Source of the DNA: Malachius bipustulatus
Taxonomy: Eukaryota > Arthropoda > Insecta > Coleoptera > Melyridae
Direction: 5' to 3'
Length of the DNA: 64,000 nucleotides
Assembly: GCA_910589415.1 (NCBI GenBank)
Contig: OU342638.1
Location: 6,572,001 to 6,636,000, forward strand
This document shows positions 10,599-20,336 of the stretch, in pieces; the stretch's first letter is position 1, and each line of letters starts with the position of its first letter. Under the pieces are notes generated by a model. The model saw only the letters and a list, made by a program, of their open reading frames with translations, was not told where the DNA came from and did not search any database. A program made the translations under genes and the position numbers.

Positions 10599-13084
10599 GC
10601 AACGGAAAGCCAGGAAGGTGCAGCTGGTGAACAGCTGCAGGCGATTGCAGAAGTTGCTGAGCCTGGGCCTTCACAGGTATGTATTTATAACCAGATTTCA
10701 TTAATGCTTATTAGTTATTTGTGTTTATAACTAATTCAGGTTTTATAATATTGACATCGGATGTTATGTACATATGTAATAACGCCAGTGCCTAAACGGC
10801 TTATACAAAGTGTCCCGCAAAGGTCTCAGATCAAACGAAAAACCGTTTGGACGGAATCCAGGATGCCTTGAGCTGAGAACTCTATACTTGGAAAAAGGGG
10901 CCAAAAGCTGTCTGTACAACAAGGTTTCGACAACCTTGGAAACTAGAAGGATAATGGAAATAGGCCTATAGCTGGCCGGGTCACCCGTGTTTCCCTTTTT
11001 ATAAACTGCAGTAATTTTTGATTTTTTTAAAGCCTCTGGCCACGTGCCAGTAAGGAATATTTCATTTGTTAGAGTAGCAAGGATCGGCAAGATCACTGGT
11101 GCTGTTGCCTTGAGAATCCTGCTGTTCATGCCATTAAACGCAGCAGATCGACTTAGTGTCGATCGTTCGACCGGTTCGTTCTGGGATACGCCCTCGGAGA
11201 GCCATCGATCTCAGGTACCGGGGACAGAGTCGCCAGTTTACTCTCCGCAGCACCTGCAAGGTACCGGTTGAAATCGTCAGCCGCAACAGTCTAATTAATT
11301 TTTATACTGATCATATGCAGCACGTTTTTTATTGATTATTTCGATTTTGTAGAGTTTTTTCAGACTTTTCAGAGACTCAAATGTCGTTTTAACATTATTA
11401 TTCTGTCTCGCATCGATTTGATTGCATCATCGAACCAATCAAGTCGGAAGGATGCGCAGCCCGTCTTTCTTGGAGGGAAGCACCGGGGCAGAAAGCAGCT
11501 GTATTTTTCGATCAGACAATCTGCCAGGCCGTCAGCATCCAGTCCCTCATGACACCACGCCAACCTGCGCAAACCGGCCCCGGTGATCCTCCTCACATGT
11601 CGAGAACTCTCAGTCACCCTGAGAGCCCCAGGCGATCGCCTCCAAAACGAAACCATCGTGGTCCGACAACGCAGGGCGGGTCATCCATGTACTATAGCGA
11701 GGTGCCCAGGCATCGATGTGAAAGCACTGTCAATGCATCGATCGCCCCTCGTCGGCTCTGTGTTGCATATTCTGAGGCCAAATAATGTTGTCAAATGTCA
11801 TTAAATTCTCTGGTTAGTCTTGCGGGATCCCTTTCCAGGTCCAGAATGTAGTCACCCAGCACACAGACCTCCCCACGGCCACTACCCAAGCCCTCTAATA
11901 GACCCTCAAATCCTGTGAAAAAAGTGTCGCAATTATTTGAAGTACTAGGCCTGTATTCACATGCCACAGTGATGTTGCTTTGTGTCAGTTCGACAGCACA
12001 ACACTCGAGATCCATCTCGGTGCAGACTGTCGACGCAATAACAATCGGCTTATATTTCAGCTTCTCATGGACATAAATCGCAGCCCCGCACGGCAATAGT
12101 GACATGACAATACTAATAGTAATAGCTTTATTGGACATACAGCGTACATGATATCCGAAAGGCTTGACGAAAGCAAGTCTGATATTTATGACACAAGCCA
12201 TAACAAAAATTAGGTATTACCTGGTAATAATAGCGTAGCTTAACGTAAGGAATTAGAAATGGCAATTAAGTAGGTGCAGCTAGACAATAAACAGCATGTG
12301 AGATATCAGCCGAATTCTAGAACCTAGAACACACCAATACTCACACTTCCAAGTCCAAGACTATCAGTTAAAATCTTTTTCTCGATAAGTTTCCTCAAAT
12401 GCAGAAAGACTCGTGTCACAATCGCTCAGAAAACTGTTGCAGAGGTAAACAGACAAGTATGAGAAACTTCGAAATTGTGTCTTTTCGAATCTCGCTTGCA
12501 CCGATTCAAGTCTCTAGTGCACTGATCATGTCGTTCTCTTAATTAACAATGTCTCGTCCTGTCTCGTTTCGTTATCGAGGGATATAAGTAAGCACTGACA
12601 AGTTCTCAAATCTTGTGTGTGTCCTTATGAAAGGGATAAACTTGTAAAGTAAATTTTCACGGATTTCTCGAGTTGCAAAGTCCAGCTTCTAACTTTTTGC
12701 ACCGACAGGCTCTATTTTATCACATTGTAAAGTAGCTCTGTAAATTGAATTTTTCATGCTTTGATATCAGTATGGAGATTACTGGGCTTTGAAAATACGC
12801 GACATACATAGTTTGTTGCAGATTTCCTATCGAAGTATCTCATTCTGTGGTAACAAATAAGATTAATGTTAATTTTTATTCAACAGGCATCTGAGGTCGG
12901 TCGGGGAACAAAACGGCCGACTGACTAAGTAGGCCCAGAGGCCAAACGGCCAAAGAAAGATGGGGAGCCGGCTGCCGATGATCAGCCGGCATCTGGTTCA
13001 CAGCCGGCAGCCGGCAGTAGGCAGCAGCCTGAGAAAAAACCGTCGTCTAAAGGCGGCATTCGTGACTACTGTCACATTTCTTAA
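10599..13084 (+). pseudogene. Two-exon gene tail, unidentified (right copy, nonsense mutation)
   Basis: Exon a is 10599-10676 and exon b 12887-13084, the same lengths (78 and 198 nt) as the left-arm copy with the same splice sites. Exon b carries TAA at its 15th codon where the left copy reads GAA (after KRPTD), so this copy is truncated. The intron holds the antisense non-LTR fragment. Function unknown. Confidence 0.45.
10764..12201 (-). pseudogene. Non-LTR retrotransposon fragment, right-arm copy
   Basis: Mirror copy of 7369-8806. The endonuclease piece (12201-11791) differs by Cys to Glu-context changes such as VACEYRPSTS for VACVYRPSTS. The RT piece (11129-10764) reads SIILLVSKVVE. It is degenerate and cannot encode an active enzyme. 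It lies antisense in the intron of 10599-13084. Confidence 0.7.
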
Positions 13085-13441
13085 TTCATTCTTTGTTCTT
13101 TGATGTTGTTTGTTCCTAATATGACATTTAAGTAAAAAAAAATAAAAAAAATATAGCCTCTGTTTTATTATTATTATTTTTCCACAATCAGTGTAAGTCT
13201 GTCTGTCCAATACCACCTAAAAACAAGGCCTGAGCACAACACAGACCGCTAGCCGTGACGTCATCAGTCGTGGTCCCAACCACCCCACCCCAATAATCAA
13301 CCTAACCTAGTCAACCAGCAATGCATTATGCAAATGCAATTTGCCTTAACGTGTAAAGCAACACACCTATCGTAAATTTGAAGTTTTTTATTGTTGCTAA
13401 TAGTGCTATAGGTACCTAATAAAATAAAGGAATATCGAAAA

Positions 13442-13914
13442 ATGCCCCACAAATGTTGTGTTCCCGGTTGTAGGGGTGATTATAGAAATGAAGAGAAGAA
13501 GGTTTCTGTGTTTAGTTTTCCAAAAGAGGATGAACTGAAAAAAGCATGGATCAGAGCAATACATAGGGAGGGATTTACTCCATCAAATTCATCAAAGGTG
13601 AGATAAATGTTAATACATATACAAGTATGATCTAAAAGTAGATAGGTAGATGGTTATTTTCACTAATTGTGCGAAAACCTACTGCATATAATGCAGGCAA
13701 TGATACGAAAAGTAATATTGCAAATGTACACACAAGTAGTACAGTTACTTGGTATAAAATTTATTGTAATGATTTCATGACATTAAAATATTCATCTTTC
13801 AGGTTTGTGAAGTTCATTTTAGAGCTCATGAGATTTTAACATGTGTGAGCATGCACGATCCAAAGACTGGAGAACTTATAACAGCTCCGTTAGCTAATAA
13901 ACGTCTTGCTAAAG
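13442..13914 (+). CDS. THAP-domain protein gene, right copy (exons 1-2 only)
   Basis: Exon 1 (13442-13597, 52 codons) starts at MPHKCCVPGCRGDY and ends SSK at a good donor AAG|GTGAG. Exon 2 (13803-13914) follows TCTTTCAG and encodes VCEVHFRAHEILTC, so the whole C2CH zinc-binding set (two Cys near residues 5 and 10, then C-x2-H) is present. Exon 2 ends at the donor AAAG|GTGAGT. The palindrome arm stops 39 bases later, so exon 3 (present in the left copy) is missing. The THAP domain binds DNA in the nucleus and is shared with P-element transposases. Without exon 3 the reading frame would run into intron sequence. Confidence 0.75.
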
Positions 13915-13969
13915 GTGAGTGGAATTCTTGTACTGCAAAACTTTCTTCCTTGATGAAGGCCAGCTATAG

Positions 13970-14294
13970 TGTTAGCTTAACAGAGTAATGTCTTGTATTT
14001 AACAACACCTTTATTAACTTAGATAAGTGAATAGTATTGTAAATAATTGAAATTGAATATCATAATAAGGTTCGACTAGTAGCAGGTCAGGAATGCCTTC
14101 GCAGCGGAAGCATTCACGGTACGTGCAAGACTGCCAGACTGGTCTGCTGCTGTGTCGCATTGCCCCTTCCCGGCCTCGCCGTCCGAGTCGGGGATTCCCC
14201 ATTCAACATCTGGCTCCCTGGCTGGCTTTCACGGTCAGAGTCGTCACGCCGCTGTACAGGACCGCACTGGTGAACTAATTTAATATCTCGAACA
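13970..14294 (-). repeat. Element A 3' LTR (intact)
   Basis: 325-bp LTR with TG...CA ends. It contains the uninterrupted GCCTTCGCAG site that was used as target by element B in the other LTR. Confidence 0.85.
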
Positions 14295-14405
14295 TTCGGC
14301 CATCCTGACTTGTTATTCGTCCTCGAATAAGGGACCTGTAACGACAAGAAAGATGCGCCTTGGAATGGGCAACGGAAGCAGGCCACCTTAGTAGGTGCAG
14401 AAGCC

Positions 14406-14955
14406 ACACTCGGCAGCGGAGTGTACCACCTCATCAGGTGTAGGAATGAAATTGCACTCAGCAGATGGAGTGAACCACCTCATTATCAGGTGCATGTGTG
14501 GATGGAATCGCACTCAGCAGATGGAGTGTACCACCTCATCAGGCGTATGAATGGAACCGCACTCAGCCGATGGAGTGTACCACCTCATCAGGTGTATGAA
14601 TGGAATCGCACTCAGCAGATGGAGTGTACCACCTCATCAGGTGTATGAATGGAATCGCACTCAGCAGATGGAGTGTACCACCGCATCAGGTGTATGAATG
14701 GAATCGCACTCAGCAGATGGAGTGTACCACCTCATCAGGTGTATGAATGGAATCGCACTCAGCAGATGGAGTGTACCACCGCATCAGGTGTATGAATGGA
14801 ATCGCACTCAGCAGATGGAGTGTACCACCTCATCAGGTGTATGAATGGAATCGCACTCAGCAGATGGAGTGTACCACCGCATCAGGTGTATGAATGGAAT
14901 CGCACTCAGGAGATGGAGTGTACCACCTCATCAGGTGTATGAATGGAATCGCTGC
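14406..14955. repeat. 49-bp minisatellite in element A
   Basis: About 11 head-to-tail units of 49 bp, each with CACCTCATCAGGTGTATG and ATCGCACTCAGCAGATGG. Copies alternate between CACCTCATC and CACCGCATC forms, and the left units are more diverged. It sits between the integrase stop and the 3' LTR, where the polypurine tract would be. There are no spacers, so it is not a CRISPR. Confidence 0.9.
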
Positions 14956-14970
14956 TGCTCACCTATTGCT

Positions 14971-16063
14971 TCAAGGTTTTGTAGGTTTCATACTCTCAAA
15001 AGCCACTACTGCTTCGTATGGAATTTGAGACCTGGAGGTGAAGATGTCCTCCTTCACCCTGTATCTATCGTTTCGGAGGACTTCCACTACTTTGAAAGGA
15101 CCTCTGTACTTTGCCAACAATTTCTTACTCGTCCCAGTAGCTGGGTGACTAGTAATCTTCGTTAAGACAAGATCACCAACTGCATAGGTACCCGCTGCGC
15201 ACCTTTTCTTATTGAAAGAAGCATTTTGTACAAGCCTATTACGCTCCAGATTACGGGAAGCATCTCTGCGAATTTTCGTAACATCCACTACCTGATCCTC
15301 AACATCGCTGTCTGGTAGATCAGTGCCTGATCGTAGTTTAACACCAAGGAGAAGTTCAGCCGGGGTGTGTTTGGTACTCTTATTAAGAGTACTATTAACG
15401 CCGTGTTGAATTTGTATCAGATTTGTATCCCAAGTACTTGAATCTTTGTTGAAAATACTGGTTCCTAGAGCATCAAGAATATTTCGATTTGCCCGTTCAA
15501 CTTGTCCAGTACCACGGGCCATTCCCACCGCAGTAATAAACAACCGTATTTTCTTGTTTCTACAGTACGAATGGAATTCTTCGGAAGTAAAAGCACTACC
15601 AGCATCAGTAATCATCCTTCGTGGATAGCCGACAATTTCGAAAATACTCTCCAAGGCCTTAATGACATTCACAGCTTTGGTATCGGGTATAGCTCGGACA
15701 AACACAAATTTTGAAAAAGCATCAACAACATTTAACAGATAAGCATTGTTATTTTTGGTAACAGGGAAGGGTCCAAGATGATCCAAGTGTAAGGTGTGCA
15801 GGGGTTTTGCAAATTGTGGGATTGAATGCAGGAAGCCCGGTTTTTTACCTGCAGGAACTTTATGATACAGGCAGGGTAGACAACACTTAATATATTTGGG
15901 GACAAATCTACGCATCTTAGGAAACCAATAAGTGCAACGAATGCGTTCCAAGGTCTTATCAAGAGCAAAGTGGCCAAGGTCATCATGGTTCAATTTGACT
16001 ATCGGCCATCGGCATTTCTTTGGAATTACCCAGCGTCGTCCCCATATGCTGTTTGGCGATAAA
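14971..16063 (-). pseudogene. Integrase of element A (catalytic triad intact, frameshifted from upstream)
   Basis: The main ORF is 15993-14971 (340 codons); the same frame is open upstream to about 16063. It shows an HHCC zinc-binding region (H-D-D-L-G-H, then C-LP-C in IKCCLPCLYHK). The DDE core has all three acidic residues: LHLDHLGPFP, MITDAGSAF and GQVERANRN. A GPY/F-type tail reads LLAKYRGPFKVVEV. The enzyme joins LTR cDNA to host DNA. Upstream, one base change near 16045 shifts it out of the RNase H-tail frame. It ends inside the first minisatellite-adjacent region, at 14971. Confidence 0.85.
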
Positions 16064-16330
16064 CCTTATTACCTCTCAAATCGTAGTCATTGAAAGTTGA
16101 TTTATTGTTTTCCATGTCACCTGACAAAAGAATTTCCTTAATGCTTTTTATGTCAGCATCTGCCTCTTGAGCATGCAGAAGCCAATCCTCTTCGGAAATG
16201 TGACAAACTTTTTCAATTAAACCTTCAAGTGGAGGATTTCGACTTAAAGCATCGACATGCTTCATGTATGTACCTGGACGGTGACGCATTTCATATTGAA
16301 AATTTTGTAAAAATAAAAGCCAGCGGGCTA
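16026..16330 (-). pseudogene. RNase H C-terminal remnant of element A pol
   Basis: The frame encodes LARWLLFLQNFQYEMRHRPG and then HVDALSRNP, the conserved end of Ty3 RNase H. It is fused directly behind the protease at about 16330, so the RT and most of RNase H have been deleted (about 1.5 kb by family comparison). A frameshift at about 16045 separates it from the integrase. Confidence 0.8.
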
Positions 16331-16735
16331 AAGAGGCCCATGATCAACAAGGGAAACAAGGCTATTATCAATGGCCTTGTTTGCAAACTTCAATTCGTTG
16401 TCAATCTTAGAATATGAAATTGAGGTATGCTCTGAAAAATTTCGACCAATTAAAACTTGATGAGTGAAAGAAATATCGTCCAAAACATATAATTTACATA
16501 GTAAAGCAGCATCATCGACTTGGACAACAGTTTCGACATATTCGGACACCGATGTACCAAAACCTAAAAACCCTGATAAATTTACATTTTCTTTTAATTT
16601 TAAAATATGAAGCTGCATTTTCAAAGCAAGATCTTTTTGAACCAAGGAACAGTCACTACCCAAATCTATAAAGGCGTCCACAGGCTTATTGTTCAGAAAA
16701 CATTTTTTTGTACACAGATTTGGGGTAGAAGTCAA
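16328..16735 (-). CDS. Aspartic protease of element A
   Basis: The 135-codon ORF overlaps the gag stop by four bases (ATGA type). The active-site region reads AFIDLGSDCSLV near residues 21-32, a D-L-G variant of the usual D-T/S-G. A second conserved element, VLIGRNF, follows near residue 95. It would cleave the Gag-Pol precursor in the particle. The ORF runs out at the deletion junction. Confidence 0.7.
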   Translation of the reverse strand: MTSTPNLCTKKCFLNNKPVDAFIDLGSDCSLVQKDLALKMQLHILKLKENVNLSGFLGFGTSVSEYVETVVQVDDAALLCKLYVLDDISFTHQVLIGRNFSEHTSISYSKIDNELKFANKAIDNSLVSLVDHGPL

Positions 16736-17619
16736 CGAAACGAACTTCTAGTCATTCGAGCACTAGGAGTAGTGACAGCATTTTGTATATAATTTTCAGG
16801 ACGGCCCTGGACTTGTTTAGGGTTAGTAATTCCGTGAGCGTTAGGGGGGAAAGTTACCAACTTTCCGGGCGAAACTGCCTCTGAGGCCTGAATACGGCCC
16901 TGACTGAACGGTAACATGCTAAAATTACTTTGGTTTCGTGCACGAGTTACACCCGCACTTTGGTTTCGTGCACGAATTACACCCGCACACCCCACACTCA
17001 ATCTTGGATCGAAGGAGCCCTGCGGATTAGCTACTTTATTTTTTAAAAAGTTTGATAAGAGATTCAAGTCGGTAATATTGGCAGCTTCAACGGAGGAAGC
17101 GATATTCAAATCACCTATGGCCCCTACAATGAGTGATATTTTGTCTCTATCAGAGAAATTCAAATTTAATTCGGAAATTTTTGATAAATGGTTAAAATAA
17201 AATTCATAGAGGCAAGCACCTGGGGCTGGCCTATGTGACAATAAGTTTGTTAACAATGCAAACATATTTCTCTTAACAGCAAAAGTTGTTTGCAGGAGCT
17301 CCTTCCATTTTGCCCATGAAAATGCGGACCAACCAATTTCAGTTTTAATAATACTAGTATACCAAATAAGAGCTGTACCGCGTAATTTACTGTGCGCCTG
17401 AAATATAGTTGAACTTTCATTCCATTGATACGTATGGGAGAGATGATCGATAATTTCGAGCCAGGCGGTGACATCATCTTTCAATGGATCGAATTCAGGC
17501 ACAATTGAATTGATGGCAACAGATTGCGTAGTAAAATAATTAGGATAAGTAGCACTCACCCCGGCTGAAGGAGGTAGTGGAGGCGTAAATGAACGTGGAC
17601 GTTTTCTTTCAGGCTGCAT
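16732..17619 (-). CDS. Gag of element A
   Basis: A 295-codon ORF whose ATG lies 19 bases inside the 5' LTR, leaving almost no leader and an unusual priming region. It has a proline-rich start and a Ty3-type capsid region: FDPLKDDVTAWLEIIDHLS near residues 44-62, then FQAHSKLRGTALIWY and WAKWKELLQTTF. No CCHC zinc knuckle is visible; a short duplicated GVIRARNQSAGVTRARNQS is near residue 215. It forms the virus-like particle shell. Confidence 0.75.
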   Translation of the reverse strand: MQPERKRPRSFTPPLPPSAGVSATYPNYFTTQSVAINSIVPEFDPLKDDVTAWLEIIDHLSHTYQWNESSTIFQAHSKLRGTALIWYTSIIKTEIGWSAFSWAKWKELLQTTFAVKRNMFALLTNLLSHRPAPGACLYEFYFNHLSKISELNLNFSDRDKISLIVGAIGDLNIASSVEAANITDLNLLSNFLKNKVANPQGSFDPRLSVGCAGVIRARNQSAGVTRARNQSNFSMLPFSQGRIQASEAVSPGKLVTFPPNAHGITNPKQVQGRPENYIQNAVTTPSARMTRSSFR

Positions 17620-17638
17620 AGTTCAGGACCACTTCTGA

Positions 17639-17767
17639 TGTTAGCTTAACAGAGTAATGTCTTGTATTTAACAACACCTTTATTAACTTAGATAAGTGAA
17701 TAGTATTGTAAATAATTGAAATTGAATATCATAATAAGGTTCGACTAGTAGCAGGTCAGGAATGCCT
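17639..17767 (-). repeat. Element A 5' LTR, first part
   Basis: The first 129 bases in plus-strand order of the second LTR copy. The remaining 196 bases are at 30740-30935, displaced by element B. Confidence 0.85.
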
Positions 17768-19327
17768 TGCTGCGGTCGGGCTAATTAGAATAGGCTCTGG
17801 GCCAATTAAGATTCGATCGTTGTTGAAATAATTGCCGACTTACCTTCGTTGGGCCGAAGTATTAATTGATGCACCAAAATCTCATTCAGATTTCATGCGA
17901 CTGTAGTGGCATCAGCAGCATAAAGCGGTACTGTTTAATTACTTCTAAGATAAAAGATAGTGGGATGCCAGTGCCTTATGGTTTTTGAATAATAGATCTA
18001 AAGTAACCTGAATTATAAAGGCATCAAAATTCACTCAGGTTATGAGATGTTAATCATTTCTAACTACTGTATCTACCTACTGAATAATAGAGTTGATCTT
18101 TTAATGAAAAGTATATTTATGAATTCTGTTTACAAAATAAATTACTGAGATTCTATGGTTATGAAATTACTAATTAATTGATCATGAAGTTAATCGTAAA
18201 ATATCTCATTTAACAGTTTAACTGGTAGAGAAAATAGATATCTATCTTTCCTTCACATAACAAGTGACAAATTCATTTCAAGTATTACTTGAATAATAAT
18301 GGTGATTATAAATGTTAATTAATAAAACAACATCAATTTCTTGACGAGATAAGGCAATATAAGGACACAAAACTCCTAACAGATTTCTCTGATATCACTC
18401 TGAGCAATAAAAGTTATGTCACACTTTGCTTACTGATACGACATTTTGCCTTCCTTGGAATGTCGTGCCGAGACTGGAGAGCGGGGCCCTGGACGAAATC
18501 TCAGGATAGGAGACCGTGGTCTCCCTCTGGGGTGGCAGAAAGACTGGTGAACGGTGTCGCGTCCCGTGGGAACACGTGCCTAGCACTAGCTAGTGTGGTC
18601 GTCCTTCGAGGTTAGATGAAACTCGAAAATATGGGGTTCCGAATGTTGAGATCCAGTATTTAGGGGCAGGTAGCAGCAAAACCTTCAGATAATGTAAGAG
18701 ATTCCTTCCATAAAAGCGGATATTCGGATGTACCAGATATGGAAACCAATATGGCGTCCGTGAAGACAGGTGGGGTTCAACTTCGTAGATAGGTTTTCGG
18801 ATGAAATAAGATAGTACCCCGATTGATAGGGTAGGTAGAAAGAACTATAACAATATATAAACTCTATTAGAGAAAGTTTTAGATAGCTTGAACAATTTAC
18901 TTACCCGATTTATTAATAATCGGTTCCTTAGATAAAGAGAAAAGGTAGGGGTGCGACTTGTCGCTTCGAGCACCGAGATTGGAAAACGAACGAGTCTGTT
19001 CAGGAATACCGTAGCACCTTTTGGTGCGCAAGTCCTAGAAGGGTTGTCGTATTTAAAATCACGAAACTACATCACAGCGACATCTGTGTTTCTAGTTAAT
19101 CGGAAAGGAAGATGGTACGAGAATAAATTACAGATTGTACTCAAAAGGTAGGGATCTTGAACTTGCCTAGTTTAGTTAGTTTTACCACTCGGCAACAGGT
19201 GGCAATGTTAGTTCGAAACTCATGTTTTAATTAGTGAATACCTTAATACCAAGGATTTAGATAACGAGGTCCCATTTAATAATTTTAAATGGAGCTAATT
19301 AAAGGACAAAACCTTAACGACGTTACA
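17768..19327 (-). repeat. Element B 3' LTR
   Basis: 1,560-bp long terminal repeat, the same length as the other copy. The 66-codon plus-strand ORF it contains occurs in both LTRs and has no coding signature. Confidence 0.95.
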
Positions 19328-20336
19328 CACCTCTCTTTACCGGGGTAAGGAAAGGATTAAAGATAAACCAACTGGAAAAAGCACAGGCGTATTTCAAGTT
19401 GTTACTATACCCGAAGAAGGGTATGTTTGCGGGACAACTAGGTGACGATAAGTTTAGAGAATATGATTCAGAAATCACGTTCACAAATCGTGGTGAACCT
19501 TTCGAGGAAATAAGATAACAATCCTGAACGAACAAATTGTCAACGACATCATTGATCTGTTTCATTGAATGAATAAAATTTCTCTTATATATGCTTACTA
19601 AGGTAACATGCAACTTTCAAAGGGAATAGCGTTAGGTTTACTAAAATTACATGCAACTTAAATATTAAGCACTAGGTAATAATTATTCATAAGGTATAAA
19701 AATAAAATATTCGTGCTTCATTGCAAAGGCAACAAAATAAAAGATATGCTAGTAACGGTAGTAATAATATAATTAAGATAACTTTCTTAAATGGTAATTG
19801 TTCTCGCCGAACAATGTCGATAAACAAAGGAATAATTTCTAGATAACTAGATATGAAGATACGATAAGATATGGTTAGATAATATAAGATAAGATAGATA
19901 CAATAAGATAAGATACATACTAAGATAAACAAAATCAATAATACTGTCAGATATCATAGTAATGAATATTCTAAAATAAATAAAATTAGAATTCCTAAGA
20001 AGGAAAAATCTCCTGAGGTGGGCACGAAACATTTCCCTTGCTGTTGAACGCCGCTTCCCCGACCAACGACAACCCGCGCTCTGCTTTGAAGCATGCCCCG
20101 CCACTGAGACAGTGGTGAGCGGAAAAGTCAGAGGTAAGATCATCGTGATCGAGTGACAGGTTCGAGTAGCAAATAGGGAGAGTATCGATCCTCAAGGGGG
20201 TCGATGCTATAGAAAATCTGAACATCAGAAAATTAAAAGATAGGTAACCTTCCTGGGCAAAGATAATACAAGGGAACTTGGACTCCCAAACGAGTTTGAC
20301 TATGAGATAAAGAAACATCAAGGTAAACATCTCATT
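19328..20336. other. 3' non-coding region of element B with GATAAG repeats
   Basis: There is no convincing ORF. GATAAGATA-type words are repeated at about 19850-19930. They could be GATA-factor sites or simple sequence. A polypurine stretch adjoins the LTR. Confidence 0.5.

Larger units (their letters stand above)
10377..13953. repeat. Right arm of giant palindrome
   Basis: Inverted copy of 5622-9183. Its outer end, CTTCCTTG at 13953, lies in THAP intron 2. It then joins unrelated sequence reading GATGAAGGCCAGCTATAG, in which GGCCAGCTAT also occurs in the retrotransposon fragment. The breakpoint therefore sits at short homology. Confidence 0.85.

Noticed and set aside
14406..14955. Direct repeats resembling a CRISPR array
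   Set aside because: Units are contiguous with no unique spacers, in a eukaryotic retroelement; this is a minisatellite.
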